A stretch of 64,000 bases of DNA from assembly GCA_947069175.1 (NCBI GenBank), contig CAMTDV010000007.1, positions 54,889,583-54,953,582 of the forward strand, given 5' to 3'. Within the stretch, counting starts at the first letter, position 1; every line of letters starts with the position of its first letter. Shown here piece after piece: positions 34,990 through 47,115 of this stretch. The notes below the pieces were generated by a model, which saw nothing but the letters and a program-made list of their open reading frames with translations, ran no database searches and had not been told where the DNA came from. Made by a program: the position numbers and the translations under genes. Source of the DNA: Scalesia atractyloides. Taxonomy: Eukaryota; Streptophyta; Magnoliopsida; Asterales; Asteraceae.

Positions 34990-35194
34990 TTCATTAAAAG
35001 AAATACTTTAGTGATGTTTCAAACGATATTTCATTAAAAAAAAATACTTTAGTGATGTTTCAAACGAAAATGTAGTTTGTCGTTGTAGAGAGCAATTGCA
35101 CAATGTAATTTTTCGTTTCTTCTTTTTAGCAATTGCACAATGTAATTTTTCGTTTCTTTTTTTTAGCAATTGCACAATGTAATTTTTCGTTTTA
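34990..35194. repeat. Two adjoining short tandem arrays (41 bp x2, 37 bp x3)
   Basis: ATACTTTAGTGATGTTTCAA starts at 35003 and 35044 (41 bp apart). Next to it GCAATTGCACAATGTAATTT starts at 35092, 35129 and 35166 (37 bp apart). The units are nearly identical, so both arrays are young. The minus-strand 102-codon frame across them is only the repeat translated. Confidence 0.92.
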
Positions 35195-35769
35195 ATATCA
35201 AAGTATTTTATTAACTTAATTTTGGTGACTGAACCGCATGCAGCCTCCATAAATTTATTAATCAAGTTAATAGATATACCAAACTGAAATACAATGACAC
35301 CAATAAAGTTATTCATTGACCCACCACGGTTTCAAAACGCTTAAACCAGATTTTGGGTTTCAGAAACCATAACTACATGGGATCTTTTTCTTTCAAAACT
35401 AATATAGTTGAGTAGTCATTTAATCATTTTTTAACATTAACTTTTTATCTAAATACCACCTAAATTTTCATTTGCAAAGATTTGAAGTCACACAATTTCT
35501 CTGAGAGGTAAACATGTCATGGGTAGTCGTTTAATCATTTAAGGCATCAATATTTTTAGTTTTTTATCTTTGAACAACAAATTCCCGGCCACCCAGGATC
35601 ACCTTGACAATAGGATCACCCTTGCGTTCAAAGAACAGAATGTGATGACCCGGCCCACCCTATCATGAGGAAACCCACAACTCGGAAAACCTCTTGGCAC
35701 AAATCAGAACAAAATTTGTCTTAGACGAAACTTCAACCCATGACCTACCATTAGAAAAGTCATAGGACA
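35195..35769. other. Intergenic stretch, nothing recognised
   Basis: No frame or element end recognised. The part 35,640-35,760 (GATGACCCGGCCCACCC and following) is locally GC-rich. Confidence 0.4.
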
Positions 35770-36276
35770 CAGTGGCGGAGCCACACTTGAACAACGGTGT
35801 CACCCGACACCATTGAATTTTGTGTAGCAAATACAACGTATAATAGGGAAATTCGAGAGACACCATTGTTTTATTTTCTTCTAATCAAGTAAGCATATAG
35901 GCCCATGTCTAATTGGTTTTGTTTCGATTGTGTAACCTAAATAACCGGATGTTTGATGATCATTTGAATGATGCTGTACTTGTTTGTATATTGAAAAAGA
36001 GGTTGCTTTTTTATTGAAAGTTGTCATTATAAACATTATGAATAGTTTTCAAAACATAAAAATGCTTACAGAGCAACTATTAAATGAAATTTTTTACATA
36101 TTTCAAATGACTTTGTATTTTTATTATGTGTTTTTATTCAATAACATTGTACTTTTACTATGATATTTGCATTTTATTATGTGATTCGACTCGACTGAAT
36201 CCGAACCAATCCGGAAAGTTTGACTCCGGATTACTATAACCAAGGTATCCATAAAAAATGACACCATAAGAAAAAA
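35770..36276. mobile_element. hAT-like remnant, right end truncated
   Basis: CAGTGGCGGAGCCACACTTG at 35770 is a typical plant hAT left end. It is followed by GGTGTCACCCGACACC, and at 36,250-36,276 by GACACCATAAG..AAATTTCTGG, the sequence that normally leads into the right inverted end. The end itself (a GGCTCCGCCACTG-like block) is missing, so I call it a truncated non-autonomous copy. No coding region. Confidence 0.55.
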
Positions 36277-37800
36277 TTTCTGGGTTAGACTACCTCTCAT
36301 TCAGAAGGCATTTCTGAAGGCACATGTCAAAAGGGACCGGGTTTTGATTAAAAAGTAACTAAGCAAGCAAACATGTTAACCGGTTTATCTACTCTTTTAA
36401 TTCTTTATTTTAACTTAGCATTTCACCAACCAAACATCACTACGTTTAATTACAGAGATACAGTCCATTTAAAAGTTATTGAGATGCCATGTTACGTTCG
36501 TCTGGCAATATTATTGCTGTCGTATCATATGATCTTCAACAGTTTATGTAAAATGAGCATGTACCTATCCGTCAAAAATATATTAAAAAAGATTCCCAAC
36601 CCAACATAAATCACAGCCAAAGAGCGACATTTGTCTTTTGTCGTTCAAAAAATATAAAGAAATATCCAATCAGATCACTTGTCATGAATTGCTTTCACCC
36701 AACTAATGGTTTTCAGTATTCGAATCGAATCGAATTTGTAATGACCAAGATATCAACATAATTCCAAATCTGAATTTAAATTCGGCATTCTAATTTTAAG
36801 TTATCAATTTGAAATCGGGCTTTGGTTTTCAAATCCCTTCACAAATGTATTTATGAGTTTTGAATAAAACCGAGCTGAATATCTGATTCAAAAATATATT
36901 TATATTTTTCTACATAATATAGTGTTTTGTTCGTATCAACATGAATCAAGATACGAGTTCACATTTTTCTCCTCATCTAGTTTAGTAGAGTCGGCCTCAT
37001 TTTAAATTCAACTTTCTAATCCTAACTTGAAATCACCATTGAACAATACCAATTCAAGAAAACCATTTCTAATCATGGAATAACCAGACCAGAAAACCAA
37101 TTCGATGAACATCGATACTCCCAAACACCCTAGAATAGACTTTGTAGTTTTCCTCTTATCCACATCCAATACGCCCAAAACATGTTATACCATATATGAG
37201 ATCATATATTCATATAACACACACTATATCATATGTGAACGAATGGTGTGAGAATTGTCTAAGATTTCAATAACCTTATCACTTGGGTACCTAGCTGTAG
37301 CTTCCTTATAATGAATGCTCCATGACATAATTCAAAGCATCTTCCTCATAGCAATTTCATGTAGTTCTTGTCTTATTTTCTTAATTTTTCCTTTTTGGGC
37401 TCTTATCTAGTCATCCAAAGCATCTTTCCTCACTGAAAACATCCAATAATTTTTTTTATCACAATGGACCGATAAGGCGGTCGTTAAAGCATCAAGCCAG
37501 TTGCGAAAAGTTGAAAACGTTACAAGTTTTTGAAAACATCACCTAAGTACTTCTCTTCCTTTGGTACCAAATGATCCAAACCCTTAACATCTATAGTCAT
37601 TGGATTTTAGAGAGAGAAAATAAAGGAAAGAGAGGGACTAAAGAACTCTTATATGTTTTCATCCCACAATAAATTGAAGAATACAATACTTGATACTTAT
37701 ACATGAACAAACAAAAAAATCATATCTCTAGTAAGTCCTGAAGTTGAGACAAATAAAGGCAAGTCTTCTACAAACAAGGAGAATTAGAGGAAAAGCAAAA
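36277..37800. other. Intergenic stretch, nothing recognised
   Basis: AT-rich. The 78-codon frame at 36373-36609 has no motif. Repeated CGAATCGAATCGAATTT near 36,719-36,736 is a small simple repeat. Confidence 0.45.
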
Positions 37801-37809
37801 GGTGCATCT

Positions 37810-38968
37810 CAAGGCAGGCCCTGAGCATGTGCTGGGTGGGCGTCGGCTCAGGGCCAGAAAAGTAAAAGGACCATTTCAAAATTTTTATATGTTATATACA
37901 TAATAATTAATACACTAACTCAGCATAAACAATAATCTAGTCCAGTGGTAGCCGGCTTTTCTGTTAAATCGCTTGTATCCGGTTTGACGCTGGCTATTTT
38001 AATTTATGCTGCAACTTGCTGATTGTTTTTAAAATTGATACTGCAACTATTATACTTGTCATCCCTTAACCCTTATAATTGTGCAAGTCTTTTTAACTTG
38101 TACTTTTAAGTTTTCGTTTTCTTCTTTGTAAACAACTAAATGCTTTTATCTGTCTATTATTAGTTATAAATTATATACATACATTGTTTTCTCTTAACTT
38201 CTAAAATAATCTTTTTACAATATATTGTTCTCTTAACTTCTAAAATAATCTTTTTACAAATTATTCGAAAGAGACCTAAATATATTTCAGTTTGTTATAT
38301 ATAGTAATCGTAATAGGGCACTAATGTATGTATAATGTTTTATAAAATTCTAAATATAGCGTCTATTCGGTTCGTCATATATAGTACTTGTAATGTAATA
38401 GGGTATTAATGTATGTATAATGTTTTATGAAATTCTAAATATAATGTTACAATGTGCTTATATTTCTCTACTTTTTTATGTAAGTTTTATTAGAAACTTA
38501 CTCGAACTGGTTGGGTTCATTGCAATATCCGAATCGTTAGGTCCAAAGTAAACCCAAACTGGCCCTCGCCATTCTGTTTAGTACTTTAACTGGCTGAAAT
38601 TTGCTTGAGTTTTTTTAGTACCAATCGGCCTAATCTTTTTAAGTGGCCCAAATTTGATTTAGATTTTAAATGCCAATATGTTTAAACAACTAAACGAAAC
38701 CCCAGACTCCGATGTTCAAACATTCAAACCCAATTAAAATAAACATTAAATGTTGATTAAGGTGGGAGAGAGCGATAGGAAAGACACAGTGACGTGGAGA
38801 CGATTGGGGCAACAACAGCAATGATGTGATATTGTGAAAAGGGTTTGATCGAATTATTGAGTGATGCAACAACGGCCCTAATTCTTGTTTTACTAGGGGG
38901 GTGGGGCCCGGGTTTTTTTTTATCTTGCACAGGGCCAAAATTTTTTAACATTTTCAAAGACGGCTCTG
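37810..38968. mobile_element. Non-autonomous hAT element, perfect 8-bp TSD
   Basis: GTGCATCT stands on both sides (37802-37809 and 38969-38976); the identity extends one base each way. The ends start CAAGGCAGGCCCTGA and, on the other strand, CAGAGCCGTCTTTGA: short imperfect inverted ends with the CA..GC pattern of hAT. GGGCC-rich subterminal parts follow on both sides. The inside is AT-rich with two small tandem duplications (CTCTTAACTTC at 38191 and 38230; GTAATAGGG.A.TAATGTATG near 38,309 and 38,396). No transposase is present. Confidence 0.8.
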
Positions 38969-38976
38969 GTGCATCT

Positions 38977-39492
38977 CTTAATGAGCAAGATGTGTCTTGG
39001 GTTGACGATAGAGCTAGGAAAGATTTAAGTTTTGTAACTTTCAAAATGTATGATCTTACTAAATTATACATTATAGGGAACATATTTAACACACTAATGC
39101 ATTTTCATATACATTATAGGGAACATATCAGAGTCTTTTTATCGAAGTGTGGGAGATGGCGAAAGCACCCGCCACCAATTGATATAAAGTAGTGTTAAGC
39201 CTCCATGTTGCGGAGCTGGGCGAAAAATCTTAACTATGTCTCGCGGGGGTTTATTGGTGAGGCTAATCGGAAATCATGAAAGCAAATAACGATACTGGTT
39301 TCGATAACATAGATATTTAAGCCTTAAACCGTAAAAATACTAAATTCATTTAACTCTTGTGGCTGAAATTATAAAAAACCAAAAGTTTGTTACAAAATTA
39401 AAAACCCTAAAGTTTACTATGCTTATGGAAAAGAAAAACCAAAACAAAATACACAAAAAGACAATTTAGGCCTATTCAGCCAAATGTTAGAA
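38977..39492. other. Intergenic stretch, nothing recognised
   Basis: No gene. The frame over 38,845-39,192 crosses the hAT right end and is not a real protein. Confidence 0.45.
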
Positions 39493-39493
39493 A

Positions 39494-39525
39494 CTAGTAG
39501 TTAGACACGCGTGAATTGCGGTACG
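39494..39525 (-). mobile_element. Helitron 3' terminus, minus strand
   Basis: Read on the minus strand: CCGCAATTCACGCG, a CGC/GCG hairpin, then TGTCTAACTACTAG followed by T. This is the typical end of a plant Helitron. The body would extend to the right (39,526 onward), where direct repeats of AGGGGTAAAAA-type words occur (39,545-39,790). The 5' end was not found. Confidence 0.55.
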
Positions 39526-40118
39526 AGTATACTGAAATTTTCAAAGTTGAGGAGTGTAAAAAGGGCGTAATAATGCGAGGAGTAAAAACGTCAAGTTTAA
39601 AACTTACGGGGTGGTCATGACAATAATGGAGTAATAATGCAAGGGGTAAAAATACAATGTTTAAAACTTGACTAAAACTTTAATTTGCCAAAGGAGTTGG
39701 TAATATAAGAAACAACACACAAAGCATAAGGGTCAAAAACCGTAAATTTCAAAGGAGGGGATTAAAAGAAAATATCAAAAGTTTAGGGGGTGGTGGTAGA
39801 AATACCACCGCATATTAGTATACAATATACAATTAATATATATGAACAATTTGTGACAACAAGCTATCCGAAGTAAGAGAAGGAGTGAATGTATGGGTCT
39901 CGCAATTAGCCTAACCCACGTTTTTGTGATGATGGGTTCACCTAGTAGTTCATTGTCGAGTACCTCCAGCTAGACATTACGAGGATAGCATATCCTCTTT
40001 TAGTTGTAATGGGTCATATTTAGGTGCAATAACTCATCTTGGGTTACATTTGATTGGAACGGGATATTAATATGTTATCTATGCTTGAAAAGGTCCATAG
40101 CAACTCAAGTGGGTTATA
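39526..40118. other. Helitron body and G/T-rich degenerate repeat
   Basis: The first part has the phrases GTAATAATGC.AGG.GTAAAAA twice. From about 40,005 the text GGGTCATATTTAGGTGCAAT, ACTCATCTTGGGTTACATTT resembles 47,465-47,570; the Helitron starting at 40,119 seems to have split one older repeat tract. Confidence 0.45.
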
Positions 40119-41020
40119 TCTATACTATATTACAATGTATGACGAAGGAGTATTTTAAATATTTAAAAAATAAGAACTTTTTCTCCCTTTATTTATAGAT
40201 AGACCCCTAAAATGAGGGTAATTTGGTCTTTTAAGCACTATTTATTTTTTAGCCTCTAAACTTATTACACTTAAATCCTTGATTTTTAACAAAATTATAG
40301 ATAATTAGTTACACATTTTCTCCTCCACAACAAACTTATAATTTTTTATGTATTCTTTACATATCTTATAAACTATAATGTTTAAAAAAAACCAAAGATA
40401 GCATGAAACCTACACATTTTTGTCGACGTTTCAATAGTTGTCTTGTTCAACATCGACGCACGGATTAAAAGGTACAGGTTGATCATGCTTTAGTGTACAA
40501 GTGATTAAAGAAGAAAATAACAACTAATATAGTTAGCAAAAGAGTGGTAGAAGTGTCTACTTCATTGCGTATCTATACTATATTATAATGCATGAGGGAG
40601 AGACATTTTATGATACCAAAAAAATGAAAACTTTTTTCTCCTCAAGGAAAAGGTAGAACCCTAATATGAGGGTAAATTTGTCTTTTAAACAATAATTACA
40701 TTTTAATTCTCCATCTTATTAGAATTTAATCCATCAATTTTAATAAAATTATGGATAATTAGGTAGTACTTACACTTCCCCCATCCACTATAATTCCTTT
40801 ATGTATTCTTGTCATATTTTTTAAACTATGACGTTATAAAAACATTTGAAGATACCGTGACGGTTTGCTCATTTTTGTCAAGATCGATGTTTGTCTTTGT
40901 CAATAGCGACTTGTGGATTAAAACTTACAAGTAAGTAATGCCTTAGTGTACAAGTAATAAATGCATTTATAAATACCTTTATAGCAATTTAACTTAAATT
41001 AATCACAAAGAAGGTGGTCA
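40119..41020 (+). repeat. Two-copy direct repeat of the Helitron 5' region, 453-bp spacing
   Basis: The pieces starting at 40119 and 40572 share, in order: TCTATACTATATTA, CCTAA.ATGAGGGTAA, GTCTTTTAA, ATGGATAATTAG-like, TTTATGTATTCTT, and CTTAGTGTACAAGT. They differ by many substitutions, so the duplication is old. Confidence 0.75.
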
Positions 41021-41363
41021 AAAAATGGGATGATCCAAATAAAATTTTCCTAGATGTCCAATTGGAAGTGCAATCTTATAAATACCTTTCTAGCAATTAT
41101 CTTGATGTACGGATATGAAACATATACGTTAATATCAAACGTATTTTTATATAACTTTTTTATTATCATAATTATTAGTGTGTTGATAGTAACATTGTTA
41201 TCATAATTATTATTAACCTATAATTTTTTTTATCATAAACACACACTCACCATTTGAGAGAAAACAATTATCGATATACATGTAAGATTTTATCCATGTG
41301 TTTTAATCAACTAAACTTCCCATTTTAAAGGGGTACTTTTTGACAAATTTAACTAAAATTTTA

Positions 41364-42686
41364 TGTGACAACTCGTATTTTTGACCCTAATGAGCGGAAA
41401 GAGTTACATACCTTAAAATATTTATTCTTATTATTAATTTATATGATAAAAACTTGCGGCAAGTGAAACATGTTATTTAACCGACGATTCTTGTCAAACG
41501 TATTAAATTTAGTATACATATATATTTTGTAGCTAAGTTTCGTTGTTTAAGCTGGAACTGCAGTGAATTGCATTATGTGTTTGTAAGTGTTGCTTGTGCT
41601 ATCTTAGGAGGTTAATACTTGTTTAGCACTCAGCTAATTGTCGTTTAACATGCCGTATGTTATGCTAGGATCATATACACAAATTCACTCGAATAAACAC
41701 TTAAATGTCAATGTGATGCATGCTACGTGTTAGATACGTGTAGGGATTATGTGTCTTGTATAAACACACACTACAAACCTAATGGTAACCATAATTGGAA
41801 GTGGTTGACCACATCAACTCGTAATTCATTTAAGTCATACCGAGCAAAACTAAGGTGCGTTCACGACCCCTACTTTTTTAAATGTTTTTTTTAAAACACA
41901 TGGGGAAAAAGCATGCGCTATATTACGGTAAAGTAATTCATAATGTTACGGTAGGGTAACGTCACAACTATTCGGGTTTTTTGTTATATTAGTTATGGTC
42001 ACAAAGTAGCATTTATCACATAAAGTCCTCACAAACCTCGGACCGTTAGTATTGGGTGGATAGCGGGGGAATTTTGAGTAGTACTACTGGGCCCGACAAG
42101 CCCCACTTAAGCTACTAGCGCTAGCTAAACCGGTAATGGTCAACGGGTGTAGGATTGGCCTAACTTATCACCATGGTCAGTGATAAACAGAGGCAACACC
42201 AGTCAGCTTCGGTTTCGAACTCCTTCGTGACGTAACTTAGGTTAGCTACCTACAAATATAACAAATAACTGCTATACATTTCAGCTTTGGTTTCGGGTTT
42301 CAAATAGTTGAAAACTCTTGAGAAACAACTTACTTTATAACTGTAACCTAAAACATGTGAACTCACTCATCATTATGTGTTGACACTTGTTCTTGTATGT
42401 CTTTCTCAGGTTGCTAAGGTATCGCATATCAAGACTAAAATGCATCTTGGAGTCGCATTGATTTCATCAAATATTTAGACACACTTTAAATTACATTAGC
42501 TATTTTGGTTTTGTAATTGTTTACGCTTCCGCAACTCAATTGTATAAATAGTATTATCTCATGAATGACCAAACAAGAGAATTTTTAAACTCAAATAGTG
42601 GTCATTCAATATGACTAATGACTGTGATCTTGATTTGTCATATGCCTCGCGGTAGAACTCTGCATGTGGACTTTGAGGGTGTGACA
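41364..42686. mobile_element. Solo LTR, TSD TTTTA
   Basis: Begins TGTGACAACTCGTATTTTTG and ends GAGGGTGTGACA, so the two tips are inverted (TGTGACA/TGTCACA-type). TTTTA flanks it at 41359-41363 and 42687-42691. At 1,323 bp with no coding content it is a recombined solo LTR of a third family in this window. Orientation is not settled. Confidence 0.85.
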
Positions 42687-42691
42687 TTTTA

Positions 42692-43781
42692 ACATGTGCT
42701 TTAATAACAAAACTTCATAATTTAAAGGGGATTCTGTTTAACAAGTTTAACAAAATAAAAGATAAAAGTACGGTAAAAAAATTCAAAAACTAATTGATTA
42801 AACATGTTTTTACACTTTAGTTTCCTAATTTAAAGGGTTCTTTTTAACAAGTTTAACAAAATAAAAAATAAAAGCACGATAAAAAAATTTAAAACTAATT
42901 AATTGAACATGTTTTTATACTTTAGTCAAATATCAACAAAACTTTCTAATTTAAAGGGGTGAAAAACTCTTAAGTTAACCAAGCGGGAAACAAACTTTTA
43001 AAATTTAAATCCTAAAGTGCATAAATAGAGTTTATCCGTTAAATATATAGCAATACACACATATATTTCATTTGCTAAATCAATTAGGCATTGAGCCAAA
43101 TATAACTTCAAATGTTAAAGCTTCTAAGGTTAGTTTTTTGTTAATTTATGTTTTACTGATTATACCTTTTTTTTGTATTCGAGTTATGATAATATAATTT
43201 GTGTGTTGTTTGGATCTTTGTGTTAATTGGTACATTTCACATATTTTATTTAGAAGTTGATATTATTTATAAATCTAATATATTAACGTGTTTTCATTAA
43301 CACAAATGCACATATGATTTTATTTTACTCCTATGTAAATCTTAACTTTTTTTTCTTTTTGCAGATTCATTTTAGTGAAGAACATACTTATTTGAATAAA
43401 TCAATAGCCGTACAATCGTCTAAGGTTGTACTTTTTTTAAGGTTATGCTTTTTTTATATCTTTTATATTAACATGTTTGGTATGTTATGTGGTATATTTA
43501 TGTGTTTTATTGCATAATGATGGCGATAATAGTCTTAGATCATTTGTTATGGAGCAATGTTTAGTTTATACAAGTTTGATCTTTAACGTGAATTCAGTGA
43601 AGAGGTCATATTAATATATATTTAATCTTCTTTTAACTTGCATATTCAAATTTTGCATATTTTTTTAAGGATCGGATGTTTGAAACTCAAAGAAAGATAA
43701 AAAAAGACTCTCAGAATGGATATGGAGCCAAGTTATTGATCTACACACTTCTGATGACAATGTGTAACGTTTATGACGTAT
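42692..43781. other. Helitron body between two solo LTRs
   Basis: AT-rich. A phrase TTTAACAAAATAAAA.ATAAAA with AATTTAAAGGGG recurs three times at 42,715-42,960 with about 115-bp spacing, a short degenerate tandem array. The 67-codon frames at 43314 and 43676 show no motif. Confidence 0.5.
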
Positions 43782-45030
43782 ATCTATGTCACACCCCGGA
43801 TTTCCATCCCAAATCCATACACCGGTGGGCCCGGTTGGAGAGTATCGTGACGTCAGTTGATAACATCATAGTCAATTAAACACGGCACAGCGGAAGTCTT
43901 GGAGTAAAATTACTATTACAAACCAAATGTTCAAAATAAAATAATATATAGGCTTGCAATAGAAGATCCACAGGCGGATCATTAAAATGTACAAGAAAGA
44001 ATATAAAACAGACTTTAGGGCATATCTAAGGATTTGCAAGATCCTCTTATTCACTACCGAGCAGCTTTCAGCCTATTTCGTATTGTACCTGCAGTTAGCC
44101 TTTGGACGATACGTCAGCTTTTGCTGGTAAATACACCCAACTGACTCATTTTGAAAACATTTTAAAATGATTTTTAAGTGCAAAACGGCACAAAACCTTT
44201 TATAAACTTGGGAAAGTTGACCTTGCCACCTTGTATCGGATTCACATGTTTGTCAATACATACAAGGCCCAGTACAGAAACCGAGACATGATTAAATACA
44301 CACCACTTACGAACTCACAAAGGAGTTATCCCCAACGTCTTGGGTAATTTGCATATGAGCGTCTGTCAGGTGTATGCCTACATCCCGCGCAAAGGTCATG
44401 GCGAATAACTAATGTATTGAGCCGAGGATATCCAGGACACGGTAATTTAACCCCTGATGTTTAAGTTATCAAACAAAATTGATTAAAATGGAATATGTGG
44501 GTTTACTAGCCACAAACGGGCATTCGATTGACCCCATTTCGGACCAAGCCGTAATAATTTACCGTATCCCAAGCCCATACAGGGAAAATAAGTCGAGAGT
44601 ATTTACCTGAGCTAGTCTTCTTTCAAAATTCAATAACTCAGCCGTATACAAAAGTACTAACATGCAGATAGCATTTATCGGCAAGGCTCTAGTCTTGATT
44701 AAGGCATAAGCTAACCAATTAAATACTATCGGTCTTTATTTAAGTCATAGACTTAGACCAAGTAGTGTACATGATCAAAACGTATAACGCTTGATTAAAC
44801 GATGATCGGGTATAATGTAGTTTAAACCCGACAAGTACTTTGACTTGCATAATATGGGTAAACAATTAACATTCTGGATTTTGAGATTAAAATGATAAGG
44901 TTAAACCCGTTTCGGTTAAATTCCGTAAACTAGTTACGTGTAATCAACCGTTTGCTTAAAAGTGATAATGGGTAACCGGATAAGTCATGGACAAGTTCTA
45001 TATGACATTATATTTTAAATAAGCTAAAAT

Positions 45031-45860
45031 ATCAGTAGGATATCAACTTGTATGCCCGTTAAGTTTTAAAACGAAACTATGCCTCATAAGGGCGTTTTGG
45101 TAATTTCATACCATATAAAAGGAACTTGAATATAATTTAATGTTATAATTATAATTATTTTGGAAAAACACTTTATTTATATATAATATCAGTAGGATAC
45201 CAATTATATGTGTATTTTACCTTTTATGACCAAACTATGCACCGAAGGGCATTTTGGTCATTTTACACATAGTTTATAAATTATTTGGGATTCTGAGTTT
45301 ATAACATGTACCTACTATAAATATGTTTAAAATAATTTTTAAAATCAGTAGGTATCAAGTCTTGGTCAATAATATGGTTTAACACCATACTATGCGTCGA
45401 AACGGCGCTTATGTCGTAAAATGACATCTTTATGCGATATTTATGAAAGCTGACATTAGGGTCAGACTAAAATGTTTAAAATATGTTATTTAATATACCA
45501 TATCAGTAGGTAAATGATTTATCTTGAAAATATTTAGTAAAATCATTTTATGAGTCACAAGGGCTAAAACCGTCATTCATCGACATAGTTTAAGGATTTG
45601 CTTGAAAACTCAGTTTATAACTTAGTTTAACACACCAAAAATCCTACTTATAATATTACATCAGTAGAAAACTCATTTTCAAGTTCATCACTATTTAAAA
45701 CCTTGTTTTATGCAAAAAGGACATTTTGATCAAAGATGTCATAATTATAAACTTGCGCATAAACTTGGATTCTGATTATGATCATGTAATATAACCTCAG
45801 AGGGTTATGCTACATTATATTATGATCATAATGCAACTTTAGATCAGTAGGTAACTAATC
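45031..45860. repeat. Degenerate tandem array with 157-bp period inside LTR-1
   Basis: The anchor ATCAGTAGG (or ATCAGTAGA) occurs at 45031, 45188, 45344, 45502, 45660 and 45843: steps of 157, 156, 158, 158 and 183. Between anchors each unit carries a related phrase (ACTATGC.TC..AAGGGC, TTTTGGTCAT-like, then ATTTAT or AACATATA). Units have diverged much, but the spacing has not. The copy in the right LTR has anchors at 59857, 60016, 60173, 60331, 60490 and 60673. Confidence 0.85.
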
Positions 45861-46407
45861 TAAATCGGGTCAGAATCGAAAGTCAAAGCAGAAGTCAAAC
45901 TTCACGACTTTCGGTTGCGAACCGACCCTAGATCTGAAATTGACAAGCCGAACATGTTCTTACATGTTCTAATAATTATACCAACTTGTTTAAGTGTCAA
46001 AACAGGTTTCATAACATATATAAGATCAATTTATGTTTTTTCCGAAAAATGGCATGTTTGACATTTTAATATCATAACTTTGACCTGTCAATTGGTCTAG
46101 CAAACGTGATCTTTAGGAGGTTCCCTTTATAGGGATTAACACCTATCTTATTACGATCACTTAGCCACGTTCATTTCGAACAATGGCTGGACCATATGGT
46201 CTTAAACGAAAGTCAAAGCATTTTCCGTAAAACGCTTGACTTTTGGCTATAAAAGCCTATAAACGAAAATGCACAAAGAATGAACACTTACCAGTGATTC
46301 CTAAGGTGAAAAAGAACAATGGATTCTCCTTTTAGCTAGGAACTTCCAGAGGAGGGAGAAGAGTTGTGATTTAGAAAGGTGCAAGTTCAAATGGTGAACT
46401 TGAGCAC

Positions 46408-46417
46408 CTATTTATAG
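46408..46417 (-). promoter_or_regulatory. TATA box of LTR-1 (minus strand)
   Basis: CTATAAATAG on the minus strand lies about 0.8 kb into the LTR from its right edge, where a retrotransposon promoter is expected. The copy in the fragment LTR (about 50,940) is kept; the one in the right LTR has changed to CTATAAAAAG (about 61,240). Confidence 0.55.
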
Positions 46418-46788
46418 TTGGAGAACTCAAAGGAGGTGAAGCCAGGTGTTTAGGGGTGTAAGAGGGAGCTTACAAGTGTCCCAAAACGTGGCATAGCAGT
46501 TTGGGAAGCCATGGTTTAGAAAATACGGTTTTGAAGTTTTGTTTGGAACCAAGCATCACTTTCTGTTGCAGACCCTTTCTCGCGCCCCGAGAGAGACACA
46601 GGCTATGTCTCTCGCGGCCCGCGACCGACCCATGGCCAGTTTCAAAGTTTGACACTTTTAACCTTAACTTTATAAAGCTTCTAAAAACCTTTTTAAACAC
46701 CTTTTTGGCACTTTTAGCCTCCGTAGCCAATATTTGGCATACTCGGGATTATGCCCGGACATTGTCGAGCTCTCTGTTCGTTAAAAGG

Positions 46789-47115
46789 TCACTTAGAGGT
46801 ATAAATTAACATGTTGACACTTTTAATCCGTTCATTATCCAACTTTTATATATTATTGGATTTAATCACTCTCGTCCAACAAACAGGAGATATGAGAGTT
46901 AGGACTACGTAAAGGATCACTCAGAGGCTCAGTATAAGCATGTTGACTCTGATGTCACTAAGAGGTTAGGCATGTTGACACAACGGTCACTCAGAGGCCG
47001 AGTTAGTTTAAGTCTAATACGACACTAATGGTCGTTCAGAGGCTAGGTTTATGCATGTTGACATCAGAAGTCATTCAGAGGCTCAGTTTGAGCATGCTGT
47101 CACTTTTAGTCCATA
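46789..47115. repeat. CACTCAGAGGC/CATGTTGACA repeat array in LTR-1 U3
   Basis: Six units built as GTCACTCAGAGGC..GTTT..AGCATGTTGACA recur every 35-45 bp (one longer gap) at the outer edge of the LTR, upstream of the TATA box. The fragment LTR (51,325-51,670) and right LTR (61,618-61,975) have one additional unit. Confidence 0.85.

Noticed and set aside
41364..42686. Assigning this solo LTR to the same family as LTR-1
   Set aside because: Tips are similar in style (TGTGACA/TGTCACA) but the bodies share no phrases; treated as a separate family.
43872..44054. 60-codon frame, also at 58,688-58,888
   Set aside because: Same reason: a chance frame inside the two LTR-1 copies, with different lengths in each.
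46470..46809. Overlapping frames of about 86-102 codons on both strands, repeated at 50,955-51,183 and 61,281-61,562
   Set aside because: They lie in the U3 part of LTR-1 and recur only because the LTR recurs; both strands are open because of the CTCGCGGCCCGCGA-type palindromic stretch. No protein motif.
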